A DNA stretch of 64,000 nucleotides from CAXBBB01 sp963841855 (GTDB taxonomy: Bacteria; Bacteroidota; Rhodothermia; Rhodothermales; BA12), in contig CAWJEJ010000001.1 of the NCBI GenBank assembly GCA_963841855.1, positions 1,177,369-1,241,368 on the forward strand, read 5' to 3'. The position numbers and the translations under genes were made by a program. Shown here in pieces: positions 17,397-27,183 of this stretch (positions within the stretch are counted from its first letter, which is position 1; each line of letters opens with the position of its first letter). The notes below the pieces were generated by a model. The model did not search any database. It worked only from the letters and a program-made list of their open reading frames with translations, and was not told the origin of the DNA.

Positions 17397-18200
17397 TCAG
17401 GCCAGCAGCAGTCGAAGCGCGACGAACGCCGCCAGTGCAGCGAACGCCCACCGCAGGTACTGCGTGCTCGCTCGCTGCCCGAGGCGTACACCCCATCGCG
17501 CCGCGAAAACAGCCGGAATGCCCAGAGCCAGCGCGTGACCGACGGCGACGGCGCCTAGTGTCCCTTGAGGACTTCCGAACGCCGTGTCAACGGTGAACGC
17601 GTAGGCCAGCACGCCTGCGCCCGCCGTGACGAGAATCGTCGCGCTCGACGTGCCCAGCGCCAGACGTAGCGGAAGACGCGCCAGTTTGTTGTAGGCTGGG
17701 ACGAGTACGATGCCGCCGCCAATGCCGATGGCCGCCGAGAGCGCACCTCCTCCCAGACCGATCGCCGGAAGCCAGCCGTACCGAATGCTGCGCCCGCGCG
17801 AATCGTCGTCGCGGCCCGTCACCATGCGGACGACGACAATCAGCAGGACGACTGCGAACACGCGCGAGAACACCTGAGGCGTGTACCAATCGGCCGTCGT
17901 GACGTACTCCTTGACCACCCACACGCTCACGACGCTGCACGCACCTGCAATCACCGCCGTCTTCCAGTCGACCGACTCGCGCTTGGCCTGAAACCACGCG
18001 CTCGCCGCCGACGAGAGCCACGTGCACAGCAGACTCGTGCCCGCCGTCAACGGTACCAGGGCAGCATCGGGGACGCCGATCCACCCGAAGTAGGTCAGCA
18101 AGACGGGCGCGAAGACGATGCCTCCGCCGACGCCGAGCAGTCCGGCCAGAAAGCCGCCCACCAATCCGGCGCCCAAGAGCATGAGAATCTCGGCCGTCAC
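17397..18200 (-). CDS. TauE/SafE family permease (sulfite exporter-like)
   Basis: A 267-residue inner-membrane protein with about eight helices and the two-fold repeated Gly-rich signature of the TauE/SafE (DUF81) family: G-F-L-A-G-L-L-G-V-G-G-G in the first half and L-S-A-A-I-G-I-G-G-G in the second. Members export sulfite, sulfoacetate or related organic anions. The substrate here cannot be read from sequence. Its start overlaps the end of the S41 peptidase gene by four bases (18197-18200), so it is very likely co-translated with ctpA and tatC upstream. No sulfur-metabolism gene is near. Confidence 0.9.
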   Translation of the reverse strand: MTAEILMLLGAGLVGGFLAGLLGVGGGIVFAPVLLTYFGWIGVPDAALVPLTAGTSLLCTWLSSAASAWFQAKRESVDWKTAVIAGACSVVSVWVVKEYVTTADWYTPQVFSRVFAVVLLIVVVRMVTGRDDDSRGRSIRYGWLPAIGLGGGALSAAIGIGGGIVLVPAYNKLARLPLRLALGTSSATILVTAGAGVLAYAFTVDTAFGSPQGTLGAVAVGHALALGIPAVFAARWGVRLGQRASTQYLRWAFAALAAFVALRLLLA

Positions 18201-19846
18201 CTGCCCAGCGCCCTCGCGTACGCCACTGGGTCGGCGAGCAGGCCGAGCGCTTGGCGCAGGTTGGGGTCGGTGTCGATCGAGGGGCCGCGCGCGACGCCGT
18301 AGCGCGGACGAATCGTCTGGACGAGGCGGCGTTCGAGAGCCTCCGAGTGGCGGTCGAAGTCGCGCTGCTGATCACCCGAGAGCGCGCGGGCGACGCGGTC
18401 GGTCTCGCCCAGCGCGTCCGAATATCCGGCGGCTTGCAGCCGGGCGCGCAGGTCCGAAAGCACGTCTCCGGCGTCGGATTCGTAGGCGAAACCCTCGTCC
18501 TTCAGGAAGTCGCGGAAATCGTCCAGCAGGTTGCGCTGCCAGCCGTCGCCGAGCGATGCGTTGCGCGTCTCGAAGCGGTCGGCGTAGCGGAAGAACCACG
18601 CGCCGCGCAGCAAGGCGGCTTCGAGCGCGCTGGGATCGGGCTCGGCCCCGGCAACGTCCGGCGTGACGCCGCTGCCGCCTCTGACGGCTCGCCCACCGGT
18701 TGTCGTGAAGCCAACCGACTCGGCGATCGCGTCGCCCAATCCTCCGCGCCCATAGTCGAGCCGCTGCACGACGCGACCCGACGGCAATTCGTAGCGGCCG
18801 ATGGTCAGTTTGAGCGCGGTGTTGTAGGGCAGGCGGCGCACGACCTGCACCAGCCCTTTGCCGAACGTCGGATCGCCGACGATGACGGCGCGGTCCAGGT
18901 CTTGCAGCGCGCCCGACACGATCTCCGACGCCGACGCGCTCAGGCTGTCGACCAGGACGACGACGGGAACGGTAGCCGCGACGGGCGGAACGGTAGTGCG
19001 ATACGTCTCGGTCTTGGACGGATCGCGCATGCGCAGCGTCGTCACGTTGGTGCCCGTCGGCACGAACAGGCCGACGATCTCGACGGCCGCGCCCAGCAGC
19101 CCGCCGCCGTTGCCCCGCAAGTCGAGCACGACGCCTTCCAAGTCACTTTGCGCCAGCCGGGTCAGAGCCGCGCGCACCTCTTGTCCTGCGCCGTTGCCAA
19201 AGACGGTCAGCCGGACGTAGCCCATCCCACGCGTCGTATCGTCGCCGACGAAGCCGCTGAACGGCACGCTGATCGGCGACGGATCCTCGCGCGTCAAGAC
19301 GAAGTCGATGGCTTCGTCCTGTCCCGGCCGCTCGATCGAAATCGGCACGGTCGTGCCCGGCTCGCCCGCCAGCAGCGCCGCAGCTTCGCCTAGCGGCAGA
19401 TCGCGCGCTTCGCGTCCAGAAATGGTGACGACGCGGTCGCCGACGCGCAATCCCTGCGCATATCCGCCCGTCGAGGTGCCTTCGTCCGGCGGCGCAACGA
19501 CTAGTTCGCCGCCTCGCCGTTCGAGCGTCACACCGACCAGTCCGTACGTGCTCCTGAGCAGCGCGCCCTGAGCCAGCGTCGCCTCGTCGAGCAGGACCGT
19601 GTAGGGATCAAGTTCGCCCAGAAACGCGCCCAGCCCATCGCGCACGATGCGCTGCGGGTCGAGCGGGTCGGCGTACTCTTCGGTCAGCAAAGCGTAGGCC
19701 TCGCCAAAGATCTCAAGGTTCTTGCGGAGCAGAAAGAAGTCGTCGCCGTCGGCTCGCTGCGCCTGAACGGCGGGTGCCGACAGAGTCGACGAGACGGCCA
19801 GACACAGCATCCACAGCAAAGCGGATTTCGAGATAGGCGTCCTCAC
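18197..19846 (-). CDS. Periplasmic S41 family C-terminal processing peptidase
   Basis: A 549-residue exported protease of the CtpA/tail-specific protease type. The signal peptide covers residues 1 to about 30 (ends V-Q-A-Q). A PDZ domain lies around residues 95-175 (G-L-R-V-G-D-R-V-V-T-I-S-G). The catalytic core carries the Ser of S-L-S-A-S-A-S-E-I and the Lys of F-G-K-G-L-V-Q, the Ser-Lys dyad of S41 enzymes. A helical C-terminal part completes it. It trims C-termini of periplasmic proteins. It overlaps tatC upstream (19843-19846) and tauE downstream by four bases each, indicating one operon. The overlap with a Tat translocon gene is suggestive but does not identify a substrate. Confidence 0.93.
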   Translation of the reverse strand: MRTPISKSALLWMLCLAVSSTLSAPAVQAQRADGDDFFLLRKNLEIFGEAYALLTEEYADPLDPQRIVRDGLGAFLGELDPYTVLLDEATLAQGALLRSTYGLVGVTLERRGGELVVAPPDEGTSTGGYAQGLRVGDRVVTISGREARDLPLGEAAALLAGEPGTTVPISIERPGQDEAIDFVLTREDPSPISVPFSGFVGDDTTRGMGYVRLTVFGNGAGQEVRAALTRLAQSDLEGVVLDLRGNGGGLLGAAVEIVGLFVPTGTNVTTLRMRDPSKTETYRTTVPPVAATVPVVVLVDSLSASASEIVSGALQDLDRAVIVGDPTFGKGLVQVVRRLPYNTALKLTIGRYELPSGRVVQRLDYGRGGLGDAIAESVGFTTTGGRAVRGGSGVTPDVAGAEPDPSALEAALLRGAWFFRYADRFETRNASLGDGWQRNLLDDFRDFLKDEGFAYESDAGDVLSDLRARLQAAGYSDALGETDRVARALSGDQQRDFDRHSEALERRLVQTIRPRYGVARGPSIDTDPNLRQALGLLADPVAYARALGR

Positions 19847-20730
19847 GAGACCGCCCCCAGTTTGGCCGCCTTTGCCAGGGCTTTGGCGCGTTTACGCTCG
19901 ACTCGGGCTGCCAGCAGCGTCGCCACCTCGTAAAGCCCGAACAGCGGCAGGGCGACGATCAGCTGCGAGACGGGGTCGGGCGGCGTGATGATCGCGGCCA
20001 GGATCAGGATGATGACGATGGCGATCCGGCGCCCTTTGCGCAGCATGTCCGAGGTGAGCAGCCCCGCTTTGGCGAGGAAGTAGATCACGACGGGCAGTTC
20101 GAACAAAATGCCGACGCCCAGCGACCACATCGCCACCATCGAGAAGTACTTGGTGATGTCGAACTCGTTGCTGATCTCGGCCGACAGCTCGAAGTTGGCG
20201 AAAAACTGAAGCGACAGCGGCGTCACGACGAGATAGCCGAACGCGATGCCCAGCATGAAGCAGAATGTCGCCCCGACCGAGGCGAACTTCATCCCCTCGC
20301 GCTCGCCGGGGTAGAGTGCGGGCTCGATGAACTTCCACAGGTGATAGATCAAGAAGGGCGCTCCCAGTATGACGCCCGACGTAATCACCGTTCCGGCCCA
20401 CGCGAAAAACTGCCCCGTAATCGTCCGGTTTTGAAGCGCGAACTCTTTGGCTTCCATCCCCAACAGCTGGTAGGTAATGAACGTCGGCTTTTTGGGCCCG
20501 ATCAGCAGCACGTCAACGATCCAGTCGGCAAAAAAGAAGCAGCAGACGATGACGACGGCCATGCTGCCCATCCCCCAGATGAGGCGCCAGCGCAGCTCTT
20601 CCAGATGATCCAGGAAAGGCATCTCGCCCCCGTCGACGACTGGCGGTGGGCCGGACTGTCCGTCGCCCGAGGGCGCGTTGCGGTGGGTGGATCGGCGGCC
20701 CGTAAGGACGCGGCGAAGCGATTGAACCAT
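19843..20730 (-). CDS. tatC: Sec-independent (Tat) translocase subunit TatC
   Basis: This is TatC, the six-helix receptor for twin-arginine signal peptides. Diagnostic features are the amphipathic start M-P-F-L-D-H-L-E-E-L-R-W-R-L, the G-A-P-F-L-I-Y-H-L-W-K-F-I-E-P-A-L segment, and F-E-L-P-V-V-I-Y-F-L with the conserved Glu/Pro. The ATG at 20730 gives a 295-residue protein with a 36-residue polar extension before the TatC core. The frame continues upstream but only adds Arg/Pro-rich residues. Downstream it overlaps the S41 peptidase. Fourteen bases upstream is the phosphoribosyltransferase stop. TatA is not in the window. Confidence 0.93.
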   Translation of the reverse strand: MVQSLRRVLTGRRSTHRNAPSGDGQSGPPPVVDGGEMPFLDHLEELRWRLIWGMGSMAVVIVCCFFFADWIVDVLLIGPKKPTFITYQLLGMEAKEFALQNRTITGQFFAWAGTVITSGVILGAPFLIYHLWKFIEPALYPGEREGMKFASVGATFCFMLGIAFGYLVVTPLSLQFFANFELSAEISNEFDITKYFSMVAMWSLGVGILFELPVVIYFLAKAGLLTSDMLRKGRRIAIVIILILAAIITPPDPVSQLIVALPLFGLYEVATLLAARVERKRAKALAKAAKLGAVS

Positions 20731-20744
20731 GAGCGGCGGCGGTA

Positions 20745-21341
20745 CTACTTGTGAGGCGACGTGTCGCCGCCGCCGCGCAGGTTCAGGTCGAGCAGCGCGT
20801 CTACCCACACGCCCTCGCTTTCTATGCGGCTGCGGCCATTCGACCACGTGAAGTGAAACAGCGTCGTCAGCCCGGCGACCCGGAATCCGTCGGCGCGGAG
20901 CAGCGACAGGGCCCGGGCGGCGCTGCGGCCCGAGTTGAGGATGTCGTCGAGCAGGACGACGGGTTTACGCCGATCGAGCGGTCCCTCGACCAGACGGCGG
21001 CGCCCGTGCGGTTTGCGCTGCTCGCGGATCAGTCCTCCTTTGAACGACGGCTCTCCCGCGTCGGCTAGCAGCGAGCACACCATCGCATGGGCTCCGAATC
21101 CGTAGCCGACGACCTGGTCGATGCCGCGCGCGCGCAGCCGGTCGGCCAGGACCGAGCCTACCTCGCGGAACGAGGCGCTATCGAGCATCGGCATGCGCGT
21201 GTCGAGGAGCCATCCGATGGGCTGACCGCGCGGATCCGTAATCAGTTCGTCCTCTCGCCGTACCAGAGCTTGATCGTACAGCACGCGCCCCAACTGCACC
21301 AGATCGGCGTAGGTCGTCGGAGTGAGTGCGTTCGATTCCAT
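20745..21341 (-). CDS. Phosphoribosyltransferase (orotate PRTase-like)
   Basis: A 198-residue type I phosphoribosyltransferase. The PRPP-binding loop reads P-V-V-L-L-D-D-I-L-N-S-G-R-S-A, and the earlier V-V-G-Y-G-F-G-A-H and L-I-R-E-Q-R-K-P-H-G stretches match the order in orotate phosphoribosyltransferases. The N-terminal helix Y-A-D-L-V-Q-L-G-R-V-L-Y-D-Q-A-L and the motif R-R-E-D-E-L-I-T-D-P-R-G are not those of canonical PyrE, so this may be a paralogue with another base. The ATG at 21341 was chosen because the upstream extension is unlike the family. It sits just upstream of tatC and may share its transcript. Confidence 0.75.
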   Translation of the reverse strand: MESNALTPTTYADLVQLGRVLYDQALVRREDELITDPRGQPIGWLLDTRMPMLDSASFREVGSVLADRLRARGIDQVVGYGFGAHAMVCSLLADAGEPSFKGGLIREQRKPHGRRRLVEGPLDRRKPVVLLDDILNSGRSAARALSLLRADGFRVAGLTTLFHFTWSNGRSRIESEGVWVDALLDLNLRGGGDTSPHK

Positions 21342-21648
21342 AGGATGCAGCCGTGCGCCGCCGGACGTGGTATACCTGCGTACCCGACCGATGCCGGCGA
21401 CGTTCCACAGCGGTAAAGCCGACACTCCTGGTAGAAACGTCGGCTTCTAGGTCAGGATGTGACGTGTTTAGAGACTTCTTGGCGAACGGCCATGGGACTG
21501 CGGACGGCTCGGAAACCGTCTCGCTGCATTGCGATGCATCGTCCTTATCTGGCGCAACCGTAGGTCACGCGGTAGTGTCTGCTTCGCGCATCTCGCGAGC
21601 CGCCTCCCGCGCGCTCTCTCGCCTTACGCCACCTTCAGTAAACAGTCT
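21342..21648. other. Intergenic region between phosphoribosyltransferase and lipoprotein genes
   Basis: About 307 bp between two minus-strand genes. It holds one perfect 8-bp inverted repeat (AAGCCGAC at 21416-21423, GTCGGCTT at 21439-21446), which could be a leader structure or operator 75 bp before the phosphoribosyltransferase start. It lacks a T run. I see no gene or further repeat. Confidence 0.4.
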
Positions 21649-22185
21649 CTACTGCTTCTGGAAATCCGCTGCCACACTGCCTTCGAACAGACCAGAAATG
21701 TCAGAATCGGCTTCTCTGAAAAGCTGGTTCAGGAAGACTCCCGAGAAGAAGACCGATAGGTTGCGATCAGACGTCATGGCGTAATCGAATGGGAAAGGGG
21801 CGGATCCTGGGCTGCCGGGCTGCACCAAACTCAGTGGAACGAAGAGCCGCAGCGATTTGGTAACCTCGTTCAAGGTGAACTGCTGGCCAGTGATGGGAAC
21901 GTCCTCCACCGATTCGTCCCGATAGTCGATGAGCAGATCGTAGGTGCCTCTGTCCGAGAAAGTGATGGTGAAACTGCGGACGCCCGTTTGCGTGGATCCG
22001 GTGCCGAACAGCGCTGCTCCCACGCTCTCTCCGCTCCCAGCGACGTTCGGGTCGGCGTCGTTTCGAAGATCGACGACGGCCCACGTACCGACGAGCCTAT
22101 CGGCATCCGACTGCTCATCGTTTGACGAGTCGCAGCCGACGCCGATGAACAGTGCGATGACGAGGCCAGGGAGGAGAGCGCGCAT
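21649..22185 (-). CDS. Predicted lipoprotein with lipocalin-like body
   Basis: A 178-residue exported lipoprotein: leader MRALLPGLVIALFIGVGCDS with lipobox G-V-G-C, an acidic linker, then L-V-G-T-W-A-V-V-D-L, which is how many lipocalin-like lipoproteins of Bacteroidota begin. The body alternates strands (S-F-T-I-T-F-S-D-R-G-T-Y-D-L-L-I-D-Y) and ends F-F-S-G-V-F-L-N-Q-L-F. No catalytic residues stand out. It probably sits on a membrane facing the periplasm or the surface. It is followed upstream by the terminator of the beta-helix gene, so it seems to have its own promoter. Confidence 0.7.
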   Translation of the reverse strand: MRALLPGLVIALFIGVGCDSSNDEQSDADRLVGTWAVVDLRNDADPNVAGSGESVGAALFGTGSTQTGVRSFTITFSDRGTYDLLIDYRDESVEDVPITGQQFTLNEVTKSLRLFVPLSLVQPGSPGSAPFPFDYAMTSDRNLSVFFSGVFLNQLFREADSDISGLFEGSVAADFQKQ

Positions 22186-22307
22186 GATGATGGTGGAAAG
22201 GATGGACTGTGCCTATCGAACTGCAAATGGTGGTGCGGTCCGTCAGTACCGCTTGGCTGGGGAGCGGATCCGACTGCGCCTGGCGCGCAACACGTTGGCC
22301 TACAAAC

Positions 22308-22345
22308 GCCGAAGGCCGCATCCCGGTTGGAACGCGGCCTTCGGC
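22308..22345 (-). terminator. Rho-independent terminator of the beta-helix gene
   Basis: A perfect 12-bp stem (GCCGAAGGCCGC with GCGGCCTTCGGC, 14-base loop) lies 24 bp beyond the stop of the T9SS protein. Read on the minus strand, the stem is followed by GTTTGTAGG, a weak T tract. Confidence 0.75.
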
Positions 22346-22368
22346 TGCTACTGGCGAGCCGGTCCGGC

Positions 22369-25300
22369 TTAGCGCACGACCGTCAGGCGCGTAGTCTCGA
22401 CTCGGTCGCCCGCTTCGATGCGGATGACGTAGAGGCCCGAAGCCATTCGGCTCGCGTTCAGGTCGGCTGTGTAGCGGCCCGGTGAGAACGTTTGGTCTGC
22501 GATCACGGCGACCGAGCGGCCGAGCATGTCGTAGACCGTGACGACGACGCGCTGCGTCGACTCGACGCCGAATCCGACGATGGCTCCTTCACGAGCCGGG
22601 TTGGGCTGCGCCGTCAGAGCCAGGTCAATGGTGCCGGTCGTGCCTTCGACCGAGGTGAAGATGGCCGACAGGGCAGCGCGCAGCTGCTGCTGCTGCTGCG
22701 GCGTCGCGCCACCAGCGATCTCGAGTATGACTTGGCTTCCGTCGTATACCTTGGCGGCAACGATGCGCGTCAGATCGGCGTCGGTGACGGCGTCGCCGTT
22801 GGACACATCGCCCGAGAAGAGCAGCAGGGCGCCGCGCTCGGGGCGCAGCGTTCCGCTGGGCAGATCGCTGTCGTCCGAATCCGATCCGCCGAAGCGGAAG
22901 TCGCGGCCCGTCGACACGCTACCATTGGGCGTCTCGGTGTATCCGATCGTCTCGTTGGCGATGTCGTAGACGGCGAACGTGCAACCCGTCAGGTCGGTCA
23001 GCTGGGCTTCCGACGCGCGGAGGGTGACGAACTGATCGTCGCCCGCGTCGAAGTCACCGAAGGCGACCGGCGATCCCGGCGCGCACGTCGGCGAGGCGGC
23101 ACCGCGCTCGAAGGCCCCGATGTCTGCCGCTCCGGCGCGCATGAATCCGCGCTGGTCCATTGCGAAGGTCGCCACTCCGGCGTCGATGGCCGGGCTGGCG
23201 GCGCGAAGGGCGTGCGTAAACGTCCGGCCTCCGTTGTCCATCAGCTCGTCGAGAAGGGGATCGGCGAAGATCACCCGGTCTATGTCCGAACTCACCAGCG
23301 TGCACTGATCGAGCGCCCCCAGAATGCTGGGGCCGACCGAGCGAATGAGCGCGCCCGTGGGACCAGCGCAGTTGGCACCCGTCGCCGCGTCGTTGTCGCT
23401 GATGATCGAGTTGGCGATCGTGAACGTGTCACCGGCCGACGCGTCCTGAGTAAAGATTCCGCCTCCGGTCGCGGCCTCGTTGTCCGCAACGGTGACGCTC
23501 GACAGGCTGATTAGCCCGCCGTCGCCGTTATCGTAGACGCCGCCGCCAGCTGCTGTGGCTTCGTTTCCGCTGACCGTCGAGAGGGACAGGTTGAGGATTC
23601 CGCCTCCGCTGACCCACAAGCCGCCCCCTTCGTTCGCGCTGTTGTCCACGAACGCGCTCTGCGTGATGGCTGCCGATCCGGCACCACCGATGTGCAGACC
23701 GCCGCCGTTGCCGGGGTTGGCCGTCTCGATCGAGTTGCCCGTCACGTTGACGCGCGTCAGTGAGAAGACGGTTGCGGCGTCGGTCGAGCCGTCGTCGGCA
23801 ACCTCGATGCCGCCGCCTGCGCGGTTGGCCGTGTTGGTCGTGATCGTGCCGTCCGACATGCTGAAGCCCGCGCCGTCGGCGATGAACACGCCGCCGCCTG
23901 ATCCCGACGTACCGGTCGCCGCGTTGGCCGCGATGATGGCTCCGCTAACATCGAAAGCGGCTCCGGATTCGGCGTAGACTCCGCCTCCACCCTTGGTCGC
24001 TTCGTCACCCGAGGCGCTGTTGGCGCTGATCTGCGTGTCTTCTCCGTTGTCGGCCGTCATGATGGTGACGACCCCGTTCGACCAGACGCCGCCGCCCTCG
24101 ACGGCCGAGTTAGCCGAGACGGTGCCGCCTTTGATGACGAGCGTGCCGCCTCCGCTGTGAATACCGCCGCCGTTTCCAGGCGCGGCGATTGCGATGACGT
24201 TTTCGTTCACGGACACGCGATCGAGCGTGAGCAGCGCGACGCCGTCCGCCATCGGATCGTTGGCGATTTCGATTCCACCGCCTGCGCGGTTGGCCGCATT
24301 GCGCGAGATCGAACCGCCGGTGACCGACGCCTGGACGCCGTCGGCGACGAAGAGTCCACCGCCCGATCCAGCCGTGCCAGTCGCCGAGTTGTCGTCGACC
24401 ATGACGCCGATCATCGTGAGCGTGCCTGCCTGCTGGAAGACACCACCGCCGCCGTTAGTGGCTGCGTCGCCGGTGCCGGCGTTGTCCATCACGAACATGT
24501 CGCCGCCTTCGGTGCTGACGATGGACAAGATGCCGCTCGACCACAAACCACCGCCTTCGACGGCCGTGTTGCCCAGGAACGAGCTGTTGGTGACCGTGAC
24601 GGTTCCGCCTCCGCTGTGCAGACCGCCGCCGTTTCCGGGCGCTGCGATTGCGATGGTGTTACCACGGACCATGACGCTGTCCATCTGGACGATTCCGTTG
24701 GCGTCTTCGATTCCACCGCCCGCGCGGTTGGCGCTGTTGGTGTCAACGATACCGCCCGAGATGCGCAGCGTGCCGCGCAGGTTGAGGATGCCGCCCCCGA
24801 GCCAGCCGTGCCGGTCGCCGAGTTGCGTACGATGGTGTTGCCGAAGAGGCGCATCGTGCCTCCGTTGTTGAAGAGCGCGCCTCCGCCGTGGGTAGCCGCG
24901 TTTCCTGCTGCGCTGTTGCCGTCGAACGTCGCACCGGTGACCGTCATGCGAGCCGCCTGCTGATTCCAGAATCCGCCGCCTTCACGGACTGCGAAGTTGT
25001 TGCGGACCGAGCCGCCCGTAACCGTTACGGATGCGGACTTGGTGACGTGGATGGCGCCGCCGTTTCCGGGGCCATTTCCTGAGTTTCCACCTGTCGTGTT
25101 CGGAGCAGGTCCGGTGACGTTGCCGTTGAAGTCGGTGTCTGTCAGGGTGAGGCTTCCTTCGATGATCTCGATGCCGCCACCTGCGCGACCCGACGTGTTG
25201 GATTCGAACGTCGCGCCCGCGATGGTCACGCTGCCGTTGGTCGAGAGCAGTCCGCCGCCCGATCCGCTGCCCTGCTGAGCTGTGTTCTGGCTGAACGCGG

Positions 25301-26717
25301 CGCCATCGACGATGATCGTGCCGCCGTTGTTGAAGAGGCCGCCGCCGCCGTTGTCCGCCTCTGTGCCCAAGGCCAAGTTGGCTCCGAACACGCCGCCGTT
25401 GATCGTCATCGTCCATCCGGCATTATTCCAGAAGCCACCGCCTTCGACGGCCACGTTCCGGCTCACCGTTGCGTTGTTAGCCGTGACCGTGCCCTTAGTG
25501 ACGTGCAGACCGCCGCCGTTTCCAGGAGAGGTGCCTGCGTTGTTGCTGTCGATGTTGCCATCGGTCAGCACTAGCGTGCCGCCGTTGACTTCGATTCCGC
25601 CGCCCGCGCGGATGGCGGTGTTGCCCGAGATGATCGCGTTGTTGATCGTAGTCGTGCCCGCTCCGTTGAGGAAGATGCCACCGCCCGAGGCTCCGGCGCC
25701 CATGGCGGTGTTGCCCGAGATCGTAGCGCTGACGACCGACATCGTGCCGCCCTGATTAAAGAGGCCGCCGCCACCTTCGAACTGCTCGTCGGCATCGCCC
25801 ACGGCCCTGTTGCCCGTGACCACGATGCCGTCTGCGATGGTAAGCGACCCGCTCGACCACAGTCCGCCGCCTTCGACAGCCGTGTTGTTGGTGACTCTGC
25901 CGCTCGACATGAATACGTCGCCGCCGCCAGTGTGCAGGCCGCCGCCGTTTCCGGGATTAGTACCCGCGTTGTTCTGGTCGAGTGTGACCGAGGTCAGGCG
26001 CGTCGTTCCGTTGGCGTCTTCGATGGCACCGCCTGCGCGGTTCGACGTGTTCAACGTGAAAATCGACGACGTGACGGTCAGCGTTCCGCCTTTGTTGATG
26101 ATCGCGCCGCCCGAGCCGCTCGTACCACTGGCGCTGTTGCCCGCGAACGACGAGTTGGTGATCGTCGCCGAGCCGCCGTCGACGCTGATTGCTCCGCCGC
26201 CCATGTTGCCCTCGTCGCCCGTAGCGACGCCGTTATCGGCTGCGAGGTTGTCGGCTACGAGCGAGCCGGTCGCGTTGACGTAGATGATGCCGCCTTGCGC
26301 TGCCGTTCCACCGTTGAGGCGGATGTCGCTCACGGTGACAGCGGCTCCCATAACTGCGAACGCGCGGGCGCCTGTCGTGGTGAGCGTGATCGTTCCCGCT
26401 ATGAGACTGCCGTCGATCGTAAGAGGAGCCATGATGGCGCGGTCGCCGGCACCCAGTGCGATGTCCGAGTCGAGCACGAACGCCGTTTGCGAGAAGACGA
26501 TGTCGTCCGCTCCACTGCCGGCAGTGCACCCGCCGACGGCTGTATCCGTGTTGGCCGATGCGATGGCTTCGGTAAAGGAGCACAGCCCATCCGCGGCGTC
26601 GTCGGCCTCGGTATTGACGGTAATCGTAGCCGCGAAAGCAGCAGGAGCCAGCGCGAGCGCTGCCAGCACAAGTGCTGACTGAATAGCTCGGAGAAAGGTG
26701 GATAGCGAGTTCGGCAT
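22369..26717 (-). CDS. Giant T9SS-secreted beta-helix protein, frame interrupted once
   Basis: The gene spans 4349 bases. Adding one base gives exactly 1449 codons plus a stop. The signal peptide (about 1-29, ends A-F-A-A) is followed by a CSLREA-like motif (D-G-L-C-S-F-T-E-A-I). Six tandem modules of about 143-155 residues follow, each with five Gly clusters (G-G-G-G-x-F, G-S-G-G-G, R-A-G-G-G-I-E, P-G-N-G-G-G-L-H, E-G-G-G-L-W), as in polymorphic-outer-membrane-like beta-helices. After these come D-x-G-x-x-D-Q-R-G-F and I-G-A-F-E, then a T9SS type A tail (P-N-P-A-R-E-G to L-T-V-V-R). The frame breaks at a C run (24794-24798). In the upstream frame the reading continues G-T-A-G-S-G; with one added base the next frame gives G-G-I-L-N-L, fitting the other modules. 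Probably a surface adhesin or fibre. Confidence 0.88.
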
Positions 26718-27124
26718 AAGAGCAGAAGTGGTGGAGGGAGGAGACGGTTGGTATGATCACACATTAACCATTTGCACCACCTCACATCTGTGACGAATGC
26801 GGCAGCGTCGATGCTCACCTTGTGCTCATCAGACTCGCATCCTTAATCAGTGAGCACGGCTCTTCATACGAAAAAGCGGTAATCTAGTGTAACAAATCTG
26901 CATGCCAGGACGGCTCCCTGACTTTGATGCACATCATGAGTACTATTTTCTACCTACTCTATTTTTGTGTCATAAATATACAATCTGTTGTGTTCTACAA
27001 ATTCGAATACGTCAAACCCGCAACTAGGTACGCACTCTCTCGAACGATCCTATTCGGATCTCTGAAGTGCGAGGCCCAGAATCGCGAGTTCGCACTGAGC
27101 GGCTGGCCGACGAGAGAAGTCACC
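26718..27124. other. AT-rich intergenic region, possible promoter zone
   Basis: About 407 bp before the beta-helix gene. Bases 26840-27060 are much richer in A+T than anything near, with runs such as CTATTTTTGTGTCATAAA. A frame open on the plus strand here lacks coding character. I expect the promoter of the beta-helix gene in this region but cannot fix its boxes. The segment may be recently acquired DNA or a bendable regulatory tract. Confidence 0.4.
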
Positions 27125-27165
27125 CAAACAAAAGGCGGCCCCATCTCGAGTGAGACGGGGCCGCC
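27125..27165 (-). terminator. Rho-independent terminator of the M16 peptidase gene
   Basis: The stem GGCGGCCCC (27134-27142) pairs with GGGGCCGCC (27157-27165), extended by TCTC/GAGA with one mismatch. On the minus strand it is followed by TTTTGTTTG, a good T tract. It begins 18 bp beyond the M16 stop. Confidence 0.85.
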
Positions 27166-27183
27166 GGGTTCTGCGTTTGATCG

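Noticed and set aside
22369..26717. Possible CRISPR-like or direct-repeat array because of recurring GC-rich words
   Set aside because: The repeats are codons of Gly-rich modules with a 430-465 bp period, in frame with a protein. There are no spacers of uniform length.
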